Below, in pieces: positions 1-8,218 of a stretch of DNA of 64,000 nucleotides (its first letter is position 1; every line of letters starts with the position of its first letter). The translations under genes and the position numbers were made by a program. The DNA is taken from assembly GCA_963925735.1 (NCBI GenBank), contig CAWUUH010000001.1, forward strand, positions 1 to 64,000, written 5' to 3'. The notes under the pieces are model-generated. The model ran no database searches. It was not told the origin of the DNA and saw nothing but the letters and a program-made list of their open reading frames with translations. This DNA comes from UBA4582 sp013204195 (lineage in GTDB: Bacteria; Pseudomonadota; Gammaproteobacteria; Pseudomonadales; Azotimanducaceae).

Positions 1-1
1 G

Positions 2-379
2 TTCAAAGCCTTTGAGCAAGTGTTGCCCCGAGGTTTGACGGTTTCACAGTTCTCGGTGCTGAATAACCTCTCGCGGCTTGGTGACGGCAAAAGTCCTTCA
101 GTACTCGCCAATGCGTTTCAGGTGACCAAAGGCGCCATGACTAATACTTTGACAAAGCTTGAATCCAGCGGTCTTGTGGAGGTCCGCGCTGATGAAACAG
201 ATAGACGAGGCAAGCAGGTCTTTTTGACGCCAGCTGGCATAAATGCAAGAACCCTGGCGCTGAAATCTCAGGCACATCTTCTCGAAGAGCTGATGGGACC
301 CTTCAAATCAACAGACTTTGCCAAGGCAACTCCCTTCCTCGCCAAGTTGCGAGCACATCTTGATGCGGCTCGAGATTGA
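2..379 (+). CDS. MarR-family transcriptional regulator (5' end outside window)
   Basis: The reading frame is open from base 2, so the first residues lie to the left of the window. The visible part holds a MarR winged helix-turn-helix: a recognition-helix stretch (VTKGAMTNTLTKLESSGLV) followed by a wing with the usual D-x-R-x-R-G-K pattern and a C-terminal dimerisation helix. MarR proteins are about 140-160 residues, so roughly 20-30 are missing. Its target cannot be deduced. The convergent transporter gene ends 38 bases downstream, so the two are not an operon. The family is confident; the ligand is unknown. Confidence 0.85.
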   Translation, partial: FKAFEQVLPRGLTVSQFSVLNNLSRLGDGKSPSVLANAFQVTKGAMTNTLTKLESSGLVEVRADETDRRGKQVFLTPAGINARTLALKSQAHLLEELMGPFKSTDFAKATPFLAKLRAHLDAARD

Positions 380-416
380 GTCATACGCACATAACCACCA
401 CAGCGTTGGTAGGTAG

Positions 417-1850
417 CTACTCTGCGTCGTCAGGCAAGCTGGCTTTGCGGGCCGCGAGGGTGTCTATGTTGAGGTTGTGGGCGTCGCGATTGATCTTGTA
501 GGTTGAAACGCACCACAGGCCGATCAGGAATAATGTGCAGTACAGCGGCAGAAACAATCCAGCCAGGTTCATTCTAATTTCGTCGGTGACCTGGTCGAGG
601 CTAGTGACGCCGTCAAGCCCCACCAAAGACACAATTGTGCCAGCGCCGATGATGCCGCCAGCAGATATGGCCTTGCCAGCAAAGCCTCGGGCTGCATAAA
701 ACAAGCCTTCCGATCTTCGTGCTGTGGAGACTTCACTGTCCTCCACCACATCGGCCATCATCGAATCGAGCAATACCCCGCCGATGATGCTGCAAATGAC
801 TTCGGCGACGATAAAGGCGCTATAAATACTCAGGCTCAGCCAGCTGCCGAGGCCCGGCCAATAGCCAGACAGCAGCAAGATGTAAGGTATGGGATAGAGG
901 CTGATATTGACCAAAATAGCGCCGATAGCAGCGTTCTTTTTGCCGTAGCGGCCGCCAAAATAGGGCGCGGCCCAATAGGCGATAGCGGGCGAGAGCATGA
1001 CGCCGATTCCAGTAACGGCAATCTGCTGACCGGAGAAGCCGAAGAAGTAGGTCGTGTTATACAAATATAAAGCTGTGCCTAAGCCGCCGGCGATGCCGAC
1101 GATTAGTCCGTAGAAGAACAGGGCGGCAAAGTTGCGGTTCTTCACTGACTGAAATATTTGGCGAATTTCTCGGCCGATCTCCCTAAACTTGAAGCGCTCG
1201 GCGGGCTTTGGCAACGCCGCCATGACTTTCTGAGTGCCGAGTGCGGATAAGATAATGACTAGCGCGATAACGCAGGCGCCCACAGTGGCGTAGATGGTGT
1301 AGCCGGTTTGAACAGCGACCCCGTAAACCCCAACCCAGAACATGAAGTTCAGGGTGTGCAGCCCATTACCGCCATACCAGCCAAAGGCATAGCGTAACGC
1401 CAGCCACTTATTGCGATGATCATAATCTTTTTCGAGATCGGGCAGCATGGCCGTGGACGGCACTTCGAATAGGGTTGTGCCGGTTCTGATGATCATGGCC
1501 AGTACCAGAATGTACCAGAAAGCGTTGCTGTCGGTAATTTCAATGACCGGATTAAACAGGGCATAGAAGGAAAACGGCAGCACGAATAGCGCCGCATACA
1601 TAAATGGATGACGCCGGCCGAGGCGGGAATGGGTTTTGTCTGACCAATGACCGAGTAGCAGGTCAGAGATGGCATCCCAAACCATCGCGATGGCCAGGGC
1701 GATAGAAGCCAAGTAGCCGGGTACACCAAGTACCTGGTTGGCATAGATCAGCAGCAGATAACTGAAGGCGTTGTTCTTGATGCCATAGGCTGCAGAGGCG
1801 GAACCGTAAAACCAGAATATTGCGCGTTTTTCCAGGGGTTTGGTAGTGAT
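417..1850 (-). CDS. GPH-type sugar/cation symporter (MFS, MelB-like), probable ATC start
   Basis: An integral membrane transporter of the glycoside-pentoside-hexuronide:cation symporter family. The family signature is clear in D-x3-D-x4-GHWSDKTHSRLGRRHP, the loop between helices 2 and 3, and about 12 hydrophobic segments follow. The first standard start (TTG, 1712) lies inside the second helix and would delete helix 1. The frame stays open upstream to about 1927 with no ATG, GTG or TTG, and encodes KPLEKRAIFWFYGSASAAYG and a full first helix. An ATC at 1850 is preceded at 7 nt by GAGGG, giving 477 residues beginning MTTKPLEKRA. An alternative is a one-base deletion near 1839-1841 separating the gene from an ATG at 1864. 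The substrate is unknown. Confidence 0.82.
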   Translation of the reverse strand: MTTKPLEKRAIFWFYGSASAAYGIKNNAFSYLLLIYANQVLGVPGYLASIALAIAMVWDAISDLLLGHWSDKTHSRLGRRHPFMYAALFVLPFSFYALFNPVIEITDSNAFWYILVLAMIIRTGTTLFEVPSTAMLPDLEKDYDHRNKWLALRYAFGWYGGNGLHTLNFMFWVGVYGVAVQTGYTIYATVGACVIALVIILSALGTQKVMAALPKPAERFKFREIGREIRQIFQSVKNRNFAALFFYGLIVGIAGGLGTALYLYNTTYFFGFSGQQIAVTGIGVMLSPAIAYWAAPYFGGRYGKKNAAIGAILVNISLYPIPYILLLSGYWPGLGSWLSLSIYSAFIVAEVICSIIGGVLLDSMMADVVEDSEVSTARRSEGLFYAARGFAGKAISAGGIIGAGTIVSLVGLDGVTSLDQVTDEIRMNLAGLFLPLYCTLFLIGLWCVSTYKINRDAHNLNIDTLAARKASLPDDAE

Positions 1851-1977
1851 AGTGTTTCCCTCATGAGTGTCTGCGCGGCAGGCCGCTGATCGGTCACTGC
1901 ATGGCGAGGCAAATCAGATGCCGTTGGAAACAATATACACGGTTGTTGAGTTAACGAGAAACCCTCAGAGATGATGC

Positions 1978-2009
1978 CGCCTGGTGCCCGTTTGAAGCGT
2001 CACCAGGCG
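1978..2009. terminator. Hairpin between small membrane protein gene and transporter
   Basis: A perfect 9-bp stem, CGCCTGGTG with CACCAGGCG, encloses a 14-nt loop just past the stop of the small membrane protein gene on the minus strand. No T-run follows, so factor-independent termination is uncertain. It could also be a processing or regulatory hairpin. Confidence 0.45.
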
Positions 2010-2026
2010 TAGTCAAACCCTGTAGT

Positions 2027-2362
2027 TTATTGCTGCTGGCGCTTGAAAGCATAAAAACCCAGGAGGCCAGCGCCGGCGAAGATAAACATGGCGGCATAGG
2101 TCATGGGTTCATCAGTGCTCAGGCCGGTCAAGGAAATGACTGCAAACGCCAGACCAATGGCGATGCCGATCATGCCCCACTTGAGATCGGTATCGATATC
2201 TCTGACGCGATTCTGAAGAAAGACTTTGTCGATGACTTCGACCGAGACTTCCTTGTTGAGAAGATGCTTCCGCATCACATTGTCAGAAATCACGCGGGTA
2301 ATGTAGGCGATCATCCAGAACATGGCTGGGACGACGATAATGGGGATGAGTTCTCCGGGCAT
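2027..2362 (-). CDS. Small integral membrane protein, DUF6249-like
   Basis: A 111-residue protein with three likely membrane segments: an N-terminal one (LIPIIVVPAMFWMIAYI), one near residues 63-82, and one near 88-104 ending in the basic tail FKRQQQ. The linker after helix 1 is charged and probably cytoplasmic. The start at 2362 is chosen because AAGGA sits at proper spacing and the extra N-terminal residues in the longer frame look non-coding. It is divergent from the ECF sigma gene and both share a TGCAACC promoter element, so it is probably a member of that sigma regulon. DUF6249 is my best family guess from size, topology and context; no function is known. Confidence 0.7.
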   Translation of the reverse strand: MPGELIPIIVVPAMFWMIAYITRVISDNVMRKHLLNKEVSVEVIDKVFLQNRVRDIDTDLKWGMIGIAIGLAFAVISLTGLSTDEPMTYAAMFIFAGAGLLGFYAFKRQQQ

Positions 2363-2407
2363 GGCAGGTTCCTTTCTGTTGGGTTGATGTAAGTGGTCGT
2401 TATTAAT

Positions 2408-2436
2408 GAGAGGAGCTGACACCTGGAACGGTTGCA
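2408..2436 (-). promoter_or_regulatory. ECF-type promoter for the small membrane protein gene
   Basis: On the minus strand TGCAACC (2436-2430) is followed after 16 nt by CCTCTC (2413-2408). The same -35 heptamer with the same 16-nt spacer occurs on the plus strand in front of the sigma gene. The -10 matches the sister promoter at four of six positions. The expected transcript start is about 40 nt before the ATG at 2362. Confidence 0.5.
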
Positions 2437-2501
2437 AATTGTTTCATGCCGATGCCGAAGGCCTGAATACTGGCCTTTCGCTGCCAAATTGATCAATCTG
2501 T

Positions 2502-2530
2502 TGCAACCATTCACAGGCCCCTGCCGTCTA
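2502..2530 (+). promoter_or_regulatory. ECF-type autoregulatory promoter of the sigma gene
   Basis: TGCAACC (2502-2508), a 16-nt spacer and CGTCTA (2525-2530) match the general form of ECF promoters (an AAC-containing -35 and a CGTC-containing -10). The -10 ends only 6 nt before the ATG at 2537, so transcription would begin at or next to the start codon. No Shine-Dalgarno sequence is visible, consistent with a leaderless message. Confidence 0.55.
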
Positions 2531-2536
2531 GTTATT

Positions 2537-3112
2537 ATGAGCGATGCTGACACAGCTGTAATTCAGGCAGTACTCGATGGCGACAGCGAGCGCTATCGAG
2601 AGCTGGTTGCGCGCTATTCGGCCGCTGTAGGCAACTATATCTACCGCATGATCCCCAATGCGGCGGACCGGGAAGAGGTCTGCCAGGATGTTTTTGTGAA
2701 GGCGTATGTGAATCTCAGCCAGTTTCGATTTGAGGCGAAATTCACCACCTGGCTCTATACCATCGCCTATCGGCAGGCGATTGAGCATTTGCGCAAGAAT
2801 CGACTTGAGACGGTGACCCTTGATGGGCATGATATTTCCAGTGCTGAGGATCTTGACGCCGCACATTCAAAGCAAGAAAGCGCGAAGCAAGTTCGCGATC
2901 AGATCAAGCGTTTGACGACTGAGGAACAAACAGTACTGACGTTGTACCACTATCAGGAAATGGGCTTGGCAGAAATCGGTCAAATAGTCGGTAAGCCGGA
3001 AGGTACCATCAAGAGTGACCTGTTCCGGATCAGGAAAAAATTGAAACAGGGGCTTCAGCGCCAGTTTGCCATTCGCGCTGGTGTCGATTATCAGGACAAG
3101 GTGAGCATATGA
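2537..3112 (+). CDS. ECF-family RNA polymerase sigma factor
   Basis: A 191-residue group 4 sigma factor. Region 2 spans about residues 20-85, with the DREEVCQDVFVKAY segment that contacts core polymerase and the TTWLYTIAYRQAIEHLRK segment that reads the -10. Region 4 spans about 125-172 with a helix-turn-helix (LAEIGQIVGKPEGTIKSDLF) for the -35. The start at 2537 is chosen because region 2 begins right after it; upstream codons run into the divergent promoter. The stop overlaps the next gene's start as ATGA, so it is translationally coupled to a putative anti-sigma factor. It likely controls itself and the divergent gene through the shared TGCAACC elements. The inducing signal is unknown. Confidence 0.93.
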   Translation: MSDADTAVIQAVLDGDSERYRELVARYSAAVGNYIYRMIPNAADREEVCQDVFVKAYVNLSQFRFEAKFTTWLYTIAYRQAIEHLRKNRLETVTLDGHDISSAEDLDAAHSKQESAKQVRDQIKRLTTEEQTVLTLYHYQEMGLAEIGQIVGKPEGTIKSDLFRIRKKLKQGLQRQFAIRAGVDYQDKVSI

Positions 3113-3585
3113 CAGACAGGGATCGGGATATCCAGGCCCATCTGGACGGCGAGTCCAGACTCTCCAGCATAGACGATGATGTCAGACTCTATCAATCCAT
3201 CTATGAGGAGTTGGCGTCAGCCCCTCCCGAGAAAGTGTTGCCTGACGATTTTTCCGATCAGATCATGGCGAGAGTCAGGGCAATCGATGCTGCTGAGGCG
3301 GTGAGTGAAGATATGGCTTTGGTGAACCCTGGGATCAAGAGCCTGATGGTCAGTTTACTGGCCGTGATCATCGGCACCATGGCTGCGGCGACGCTTGTTT
3401 ACGGCTTCAGTCAGGCCTATCAACTGAGCTTTGACAGTGCCGGCGCCATGAATCTGGTCACAGTTGTCGTTGGGCTTATCCCTGCAGGTTTGCCCGTGAT
3501 CTATGGCCTGGCGGCGGGCGCCCTGGTTATCTGGTTAGATAAGGGCCTGCGATCCCTGTTCCCAGTCTGGACAGGATCTAGATGA
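3109..3585 (+). CDS. Putative membrane anti-sigma factor
   Basis: A 158-residue protein with a charged cytoplasmic-type N-terminal half (about residues 1-75), then two hydrophobic segments (LMVSLLAVIIGTMAAATLVY and a second near 120-145). The start overlaps the sigma gene's stop by four bases, the usual arrangement for a sigma/anti-sigma pair. No zinc-binding HxxxCxxC motif is present, so if it is an anti-sigma factor it is not the ZAS type. The assignment rests on context, topology and size rather than a sequence motif. Its 3' end overlaps the convergent ppnN stop by 8 bases. Confidence 0.65.
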   Translation: MTDRDRDIQAHLDGESRLSSIDDDVRLYQSIYEELASAPPEKVLPDDFSDQIMARVRAIDAAEAVSEDMALVNPGIKSLMVSLLAVIIGTMAAATLVYGFSQAYQLSFDSAGAMNLVTVVVGLIPAGLPVIYGLAAGALVIWLDKGLRSLFPVWTGSR

Positions 3586-4939
3586 TTTTGTAGCACGGAT
3601 TGTATTTCGTGCCCGGCAGTTTCATTCGATGTTGTTCAGCAAACGACAGCAACAGCGCATCGATCTCTGCCATGAGTTGCGGTTCGCCAGAAATTTCGAA
3701 CAGACCGTGTTGCTCGACTGCCCGTATCCCTTCTTCTTTGACATTACCGGCAACCAACCCGGAAAAAGCCCGGCGTAAATTTGCCGCCAGCATATAAGCT
3801 GGTTGATCCCTGTGGATTTGTAGGCCCCGCATATTGGTGTGATTCGGCTCAAATGGCACCTGAAACTCATGGTCGACCTTCAGCAGCCAGTTAAAATAAT
3901 AGGCGTCATTCCGCGCTTTGCGAAACTTCCTGACCCGTTTCATGCCCTTCAACATCTCCGCCGCAACCAGCGCTGGATCATCGACGATGATCTGGTAAAA
4001 GGCCTGTGCCTCTGTGCCCAGAGTTCTGCCGATAAATTCGTGAATTTTCTCAAAGTATTCAGCGGCGCTGGCTGGCCCGGTGAATATCAGTGGGAAGGGC
4101 ATGTTGGCGTTGTCTGGATGCAGCAGCACGCCGAGCAGATACAGGATTTCCTCGAGGGTACCAACACCGCCAGGGAAAACAATGATCCCGTGGCCGGTGC
4201 GAATAAAGCTCTCCAGGCGCTTTTCGATATCCGGCATGATGACCAGTTCGTTGACGATCGGGTTCGGTGGCTCGGCGGCAATGATGCCTGGTTCTGAAAG
4301 ACCAATATATCGACCCTGTGGCAGTCGCTGCTTGGCGTGGCCGATGGTGGCGCCCTTCATCGGTCCCTTCATGGCACCCGGACCGCAGCCGGTACAGATA
4401 TCCATGCCCCGCAGGCCGATCTGATAGCCGACGTCTTTGGTGTAGTCGTACTCTTGCCGACCAATGGAATGACCGCCCCAGCAAACCACGATATTCGGTG
4501 GTCGCATGGGTTTGAAAATCCCGGCGTTACGTAATATGTGAAATATGGCGTCAGTAATGCCGTCACTGCTGAGAGTGTCAAACAGGGGGTTGTCAGTAAT
4601 TTCGTTGCTGACGTAAATAATATCCCGGAGCACTGCGAACAACAGTTCCTTGATACCTTGTATCATCTTGCCTTCGATCAGTGCCTCAGCTGGGGCGTTG
4701 ATCAGTTCCAGCCTGATACCACGTTCAAGCTGGATCAGGCGGATATCAAAATCCGGATACAACTCCAGCAGTGACTTGGCATCATCCACATGGTTGCCGC
4801 TGTTGAGTACTGCCAGCGAGCATTTGCGGTAGCTGTAGTAAAGTCCGGTCAGGCTCTTGTCGAGGAGTTTGTTCACCTCTTGCTTTGACAGAACCTCGAG
4901 GTGCATGTCAGGCGTAACCTTGATGTTGGCGACTAGCAC
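3578..4939 (-). CDS. ppnN: Pyrimidine/purine nucleotide 5'-monophosphate nucleosidase PpnN
   Basis: Cleaves nucleoside monophosphates into base and ribose 5-phosphate; the E. coli enzyme is controlled by (p)ppGpp. The 453 residues match E. coli PpnN (454) end to end. The N-terminal domain has NCSLAVLNSG-like CSLAVLNSGNHVDDAK. The central Rossmann LOG domain has VVCWGGHSIG, CTGCGPGAMKGPMKGA and the nucleotide-binding PGGVGTLEEILYLLG. The C-terminal domain ends HRMKLPGTKYNPCY. The start is a GTG; no better ATG precedes it in frame. It lies 47 bases after the dehydrogenase gene on the same strand, so they may be co-transcribed. Confidence 0.95.
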   Translation of the reverse strand: MLVANIKVTPDMHLEVLSKQEVNKLLDKSLTGLYYSYRKCSLAVLNSGNHVDDAKSLLELYPDFDIRLIQLERGIRLELINAPAEALIEGKMIQGIKELLFAVLRDIIYVSNEITDNPLFDTLSSDGITDAIFHILRNAGIFKPMRPPNIVVCWGGHSIGRQEYDYTKDVGYQIGLRGMDICTGCGPGAMKGPMKGATIGHAKQRLPQGRYIGLSEPGIIAAEPPNPIVNELVIMPDIEKRLESFIRTGHGIIVFPGGVGTLEEILYLLGVLLHPDNANMPFPLIFTGPASAAEYFEKIHEFIGRTLGTEAQAFYQIIVDDPALVAAEMLKGMKRVRKFRKARNDAYYFNWLLKVDHEFQVPFEPNHTNMRGLQIHRDQPAYMLAANLRRAFSGLVAGNVKEEGIRAVEQHGLFEISGEPQLMAEIDALLLSFAEQHRMKLPGTKYNPCYKII

Positions 4940-4986
4940 TGGTTTGTTCGTGGCATTTCTCCTGCTTGCTATTTAAAAAGACAGGT

Positions 4987-6042
4987 TTAAAGCAGTGCCG
5001 ATACCGCAGCACAGAATTCTGTCGTGGTGCCTGTACCTTTCTGGTCCGGGGTCAACACCTGGCCTTGCTGATACACCTGCTCTACTGCTCGTCTGATCCG
5101 CTGAGCCGCATCCGGGAACTCCAGGTAATCAAGCATCATCGCCGCAGACAATAATGTGGCGGTTGGGTTGATAATATTTTTGCCAGCGATATCAGGCGCC
5201 GATCCATGGGCCGATTCAAAATAGGCGTAGTCATCACCATAGCAACCGGATGGTGCCAGTCCAAGACCGCCGATCAGGCCGGCTGCGCCGTCTGACATGA
5301 TGTCGCCGTAAAGATTCGGCATGACCACTACACCGAGATCTTCAGGATGGGTGATCATGCGGCACAAAAAGTCATCGATGATAAAGGTGTTGTACTCAAC
5401 GTCGGGATAAGACAGTGCGATCTCGTTAGCAATGTCGCGGAAATAGCCGTCGGAAACGTGAAGCATGTTGTACTTGCAGGTCACGGTGACCTTTTTCTTG
5501 TCGCGCTTTCTGGCCAGTTCAAACGCATAGCGCACGACCCGGCGAGTACCCCGTTCGGTAATTGCCTTGATGGCAAATTTGCCAGGCGCCATGCTCGACA
5601 ATGAGGCCCTGGCATTTCTCGAGGTCAGGTTCAGACCAGCGAGCTCCTCAAGATCGCCTTCGATACCTAGATACAGGTCTTCGAGATTTTCTCGAATAAT
5701 CACGAAATCACAGTTCTCAGGGTGTGCCAGTGGACTGTTATAGCCCGGTAGCCATTGGCATGGCCGAACATTGGCATAGGTTTGCTTACCCCAGCGTAGA
5801 TAAAACAGGGCTGCCGTGCTGGCGCCACTGGTGGAGCCGAAGAAGGTGGCATCGGAGGCGTCGATGGCATCTCGGGTGGCGTCGGGGAAAAAATTTCCGG
5901 TTTGCTCCATGGCTTCCTGGCCAATCAGAGGTTTAATGAATTCAATCGGCAGTTGGAGCGATTCGAGAATTGCCAGTGAAGGCAGCATGACCTCCGGAGA
6001 GGCGTCGTCACCATCAATTACAATTACACGTTTGGAAGTCAT
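4987..6042 (-). CDS. Isocitrate/isopropylmalate dehydrogenase-family enzyme
   Basis: A 351-residue NAD(P)-dependent decarboxylating beta-hydroxyacid dehydrogenase. Seen are the substrate/phosphate loop (STSGASTAALFYLR), the catalytic Tyr/Lys region (ENLEDLYLGIEGD, then KYNMLHVSDGYF), the metal-binding DDFLCRM and NLYGDIMSDGAAGLIGG, and the coenzyme loop SAHGSAPDIAGKNIINPTA. The HGSAPDI form with following hydrophobics suits an NAD-type enzyme. The family includes LeuB, homoisocitrate, tartrate and D-malate dehydrogenases. The lack of leu neighbours and the divergent oxygenase/glycerate kinase genes make a catabolic tartrate- or malate-like role possible but unproved. A GAGGTG Shine-Dalgarno supports the start. 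Confidence 0.85.
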   Translation of the reverse strand: MTSKRVIVIDGDDASPEVMLPSLAILESLQLPIEFIKPLIGQEAMEQTGNFFPDATRDAIDASDATFFGSTSGASTAALFYLRWGKQTYANVRPCQWLPGYNSPLAHPENCDFVIIRENLEDLYLGIEGDLEELAGLNLTSRNARASLSSMAPGKFAIKAITERGTRRVVRYAFELARKRDKKKVTVTCKYNMLHVSDGYFRDIANEIALSYPDVEYNTFIIDDFLCRMITHPEDLGVVVMPNLYGDIMSDGAAGLIGGLGLAPSGCYGDDYAYFESAHGSAPDIAGKNIINPTATLLSAAMMLDYLEFPDAAQRIRRAVEQVYQQGQVLTPDQKGTGTTTEFCAAVSALL

Positions 6043-6056
6043 TTGGTCACCTCGTT

Positions 6057-6064
6057 GGTATACC
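6057..6064. promoter_or_regulatory. Palindrome in divergent intergenic region
   Basis: GGTATACC lies midway between the divergent dehydrogenase and dioxygenase genes, and related TGTATGC and GATACATGC words lie within 45 bases. This could be an operator for a regulator shared by both transcripts. The palindrome is short and could occur by chance. Confidence 0.25.
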
Positions 6065-6151
6065 GTTGTATGCTATAAACCTTAAGGATAACAGTGGTAT
6101 TGATACATGCCCAGTGACAGACGTAGTATAGGTGATGCAGGAGGGCGTCTC

Positions 6152-7027
6152 ATGAGCGAACAGCACATCAACATCGATACTAACTTAGGCCCCGTGGGTG
6201 CGGTAGTCACCGGGGTTGATCTGGCATTGCCGCTGAGCGACGGGGTACTCAACGAGATCAAAAATGCCTGGTATCAGCACCATGTATTGTTCTTTCCTGA
6301 CCAAGACTTGACGCCGACCCAACAGGCTGAATTTGGCGCGAGATTTGGCGAGCTGGATATCTATCCGTTTATGAAGGCGGTGGATTCCCACAAGAATGTG
6401 ATCCCCATTATCAAAGAAAAAGCTGCCAAGATGAATTTTGGCGGAGCCTGGCATACGGATTCCTCTTATCTGCAGAAGCCGCCGATGGCCACCTTGCTCT
6501 ATGCGGTTGAAGTGCCTGACGAGGGCGGTGACACCTTGTTTGCTGACGCCTCAGCTGCCTATGATGATCTGTCCCCCACCTTGCAGCGCATTTTGGAGAG
6601 CCATGCCGGCGTGTTTTCGCCGAAGGTAGTTCATGGTCAGGGCGGTGCTTATGCCGATTTGGCGGCAAAGTCGTCTGATCTTGGTGGCGCCTATGGTGGT
6701 GCAGACTCGGGTCGCAGCGATTTTGCCGAGAGTGAAGTGGAGCACCCGTTGATTCGGGTCCATCCGAATACCGGGCGCAAGAGTATTTATTGCAGCCGAC
6801 CCCACACGCATCGCATCAAGGGCATGACGCGAGAAGAGAGCCTGCCCATTTTCGACTTTCTGCAGGCTCACCTGACCCAGGATAAATATGTCACGCGATT
6901 CAAGTGGCATAAGGGCACCCTGGCCATGTGGGATAACCGTTGCCTGTTTCACAACGCCTTGAATGATTATCAAGGTCAGCGTCGGCATATGCTGCGTGTT
7001 ATTGTTCAAGGCGAGCAGCCCTACTAA
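6152..7027 (+). CDS. TauD/TfdA-family Fe(II)/2-oxoglutarate dioxygenase
   Basis: A 291-residue cytoplasmic oxygenase that would couple 2-oxoglutarate decarboxylation to substrate hydroxylation. The iron triad is visible: H101 and D103 in WHTDSSY, and H267 in CLFHNALND. The following Arg in QGQRRHMLRV fits the 2-oxoglutarate carboxylate clamp. The start at 6152 has CAGGAGGG in front; an earlier in-frame ATG (6107) lacks this. It is the first gene of a tight forward run with a Rieske oxygenase and a kinase. Members act on taurine, phenoxyacetates, sulfate esters or quaternary amines; the actual substrate is not determined. Confidence 0.88.
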   Translation: MSEQHINIDTNLGPVGAVVTGVDLALPLSDGVLNEIKNAWYQHHVLFFPDQDLTPTQQAEFGARFGELDIYPFMKAVDSHKNVIPIIKEKAAKMNFGGAWHTDSSYLQKPPMATLLYAVEVPDEGGDTLFADASAAYDDLSPTLQRILESHAGVFSPKVVHGQGGAYADLAAKSSDLGGAYGGADSGRSDFAESEVEHPLIRVHPNTGRKSIYCSRPHTHRIKGMTREESLPIFDFLQAHLTQDKYVTRFKWHKGTLAMWDNRCLFHNALNDYQGQRRHMLRVIVQGEQPY

Positions 7028-7048
7028 CGCTGTGTGCCAGGAAGGTCT

Positions 7049-8197
7049 ATGAGCGCCAAAACCCCGAGTCTGATTGCCACGGATGCCCTGCAGAAAATCA
7101 CGGCGCCCCTGTCACAGGCGTGGACCCTGCCGCCGCAAGCCTATACCAGCAGCGAAATCTTCGCAGCTGAAGTGGATTCGATTTTTTCTAAAGACTGGAT
7201 CTGTGTCGCCAGAATCGACCAAGTCAAAGCCCCTGGTGACTACATCTGCGCCGATCTACCGTCCCAACCGATTGTCGTTACTCGGGATCAGCAAGGCCAA
7301 TTGCACGCCCTGTCACGGGTCTGTTTGCATCGGGCCATGCCTTTGGTTGAAGGTCAGGGCAATACCACGCGTTTGGTGTGTCCCTATCATCGCTGGTCCT
7401 ATGCATTAGACGGCAAACTCCGCAGTGCCCCGATGATGACGGGGGTTGAGGGGTTCGCTGAATCGGCCCTGTGCCTGCCGGAATTGCAGCTTGAAGTCTG
7501 GCAGGGTTTTATTTTCGTTAATCTCGACCCGCAGGCGCAACCGCTGGCGCCACGACTTGCCGGGCTTCTGCCCCTGGTCTCGAATTACGCCTTTAGCGAG
7601 ATGCAAGTACTTGAAACTATTGAGTATGATAGTCCTTGGAATTGGAAAATTCTGGTGGAGAACTTTATGGAGGCCTACCACCATATCGGTCCCCATAAGC
7701 AAACTTTCGAACCTGCCTATCCTGCCCGCGATGCTCAAATTCTGGATAACGAGGGTCAGCCATGGGTGTTCCTGAAAATGCCCGGCGGCCATCGAGTCAC
7801 CGTCGAAGAAGGCGCTTTTCCAGCGCTGACACCCGCTCAGCAGCATGACTTGATTGCGGTCTGTGTGTTTCCTACCCTGTTGTTTGGCGCCTCGGCCGCG
7901 GGCGCCGCCTGGTATCAGCTCGAGCCCTATGGTGTGGATAAAATGCGTTTAAAAATTCATGGGTTGTACCATCCATCGATCACCGGTGAACCCAGTGCTG
8001 AAGATCGAGCGGATGTTGCGGCGATGCTGAAATTGATTCATGAAGAAGATATCGTCGTCAATCGGGGACCTTGGCAGGGATTGCAGGCAGCGATGACAAC
8101 CCAAGGGCGGTTGAGTCTGTTTGAGCAGGGTATCTGGCAATTGAACCAATTGTGGGTGTCGGGTCTGGGTCTGAAAAAGCCGAATCACTCGGGTTAA
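7049..8197 (+). CDS. Rieske non-heme iron oxygenase, alpha subunit
   Basis: A 382-residue terminal oxygenase. The Rieske [2Fe-2S] ligands are C92, H94, C111 and H114 (CLHR, then CPYHRWSYAL). The catalytic domain carries the mononuclear iron motif N-F-M-E-A-Y-H-H-x3-H at residues 205-216. Size and motif spacing resemble the CntA/GbcA-like branch that attacks quaternary amines more than classical ring-hydroxylating alpha subunits, but this is not decisive. No beta subunit, ferredoxin or reductase gene is adjacent, so electrons must come from elsewhere. ATG 7049 follows GGAAGG. It begins 21 bases after the TauD-like gene. Confidence 0.88.
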   Translation: MSAKTPSLIATDALQKITAPLSQAWTLPPQAYTSSEIFAAEVDSIFSKDWICVARIDQVKAPGDYICADLPSQPIVVTRDQQGQLHALSRVCLHRAMPLVEGQGNTTRLVCPYHRWSYALDGKLRSAPMMTGVEGFAESALCLPELQLEVWQGFIFVNLDPQAQPLAPRLAGLLPLVSNYAFSEMQVLETIEYDSPWNWKILVENFMEAYHHIGPHKQTFEPAYPARDAQILDNEGQPWVFLKMPGGHRVTVEEGAFPALTPAQQHDLIAVCVFPTLLFGASAAGAAWYQLEPYGVDKMRLKIHGLYHPSITGEPSAEDRADVAAMLKLIHEEDIVVNRGPWQGLQAAMTTQGRLSLFEQGIWQLNQLWVSGLGLKKPNHSG

Positions 8198-8218
8198 GCA
8201 CAAGGAGTTGATTAACCA

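Noticed and set aside
3839..4297. A 152-codon plus-strand ORF inside ppnN
   Set aside because: Antisense shadow of a well-conserved gene.
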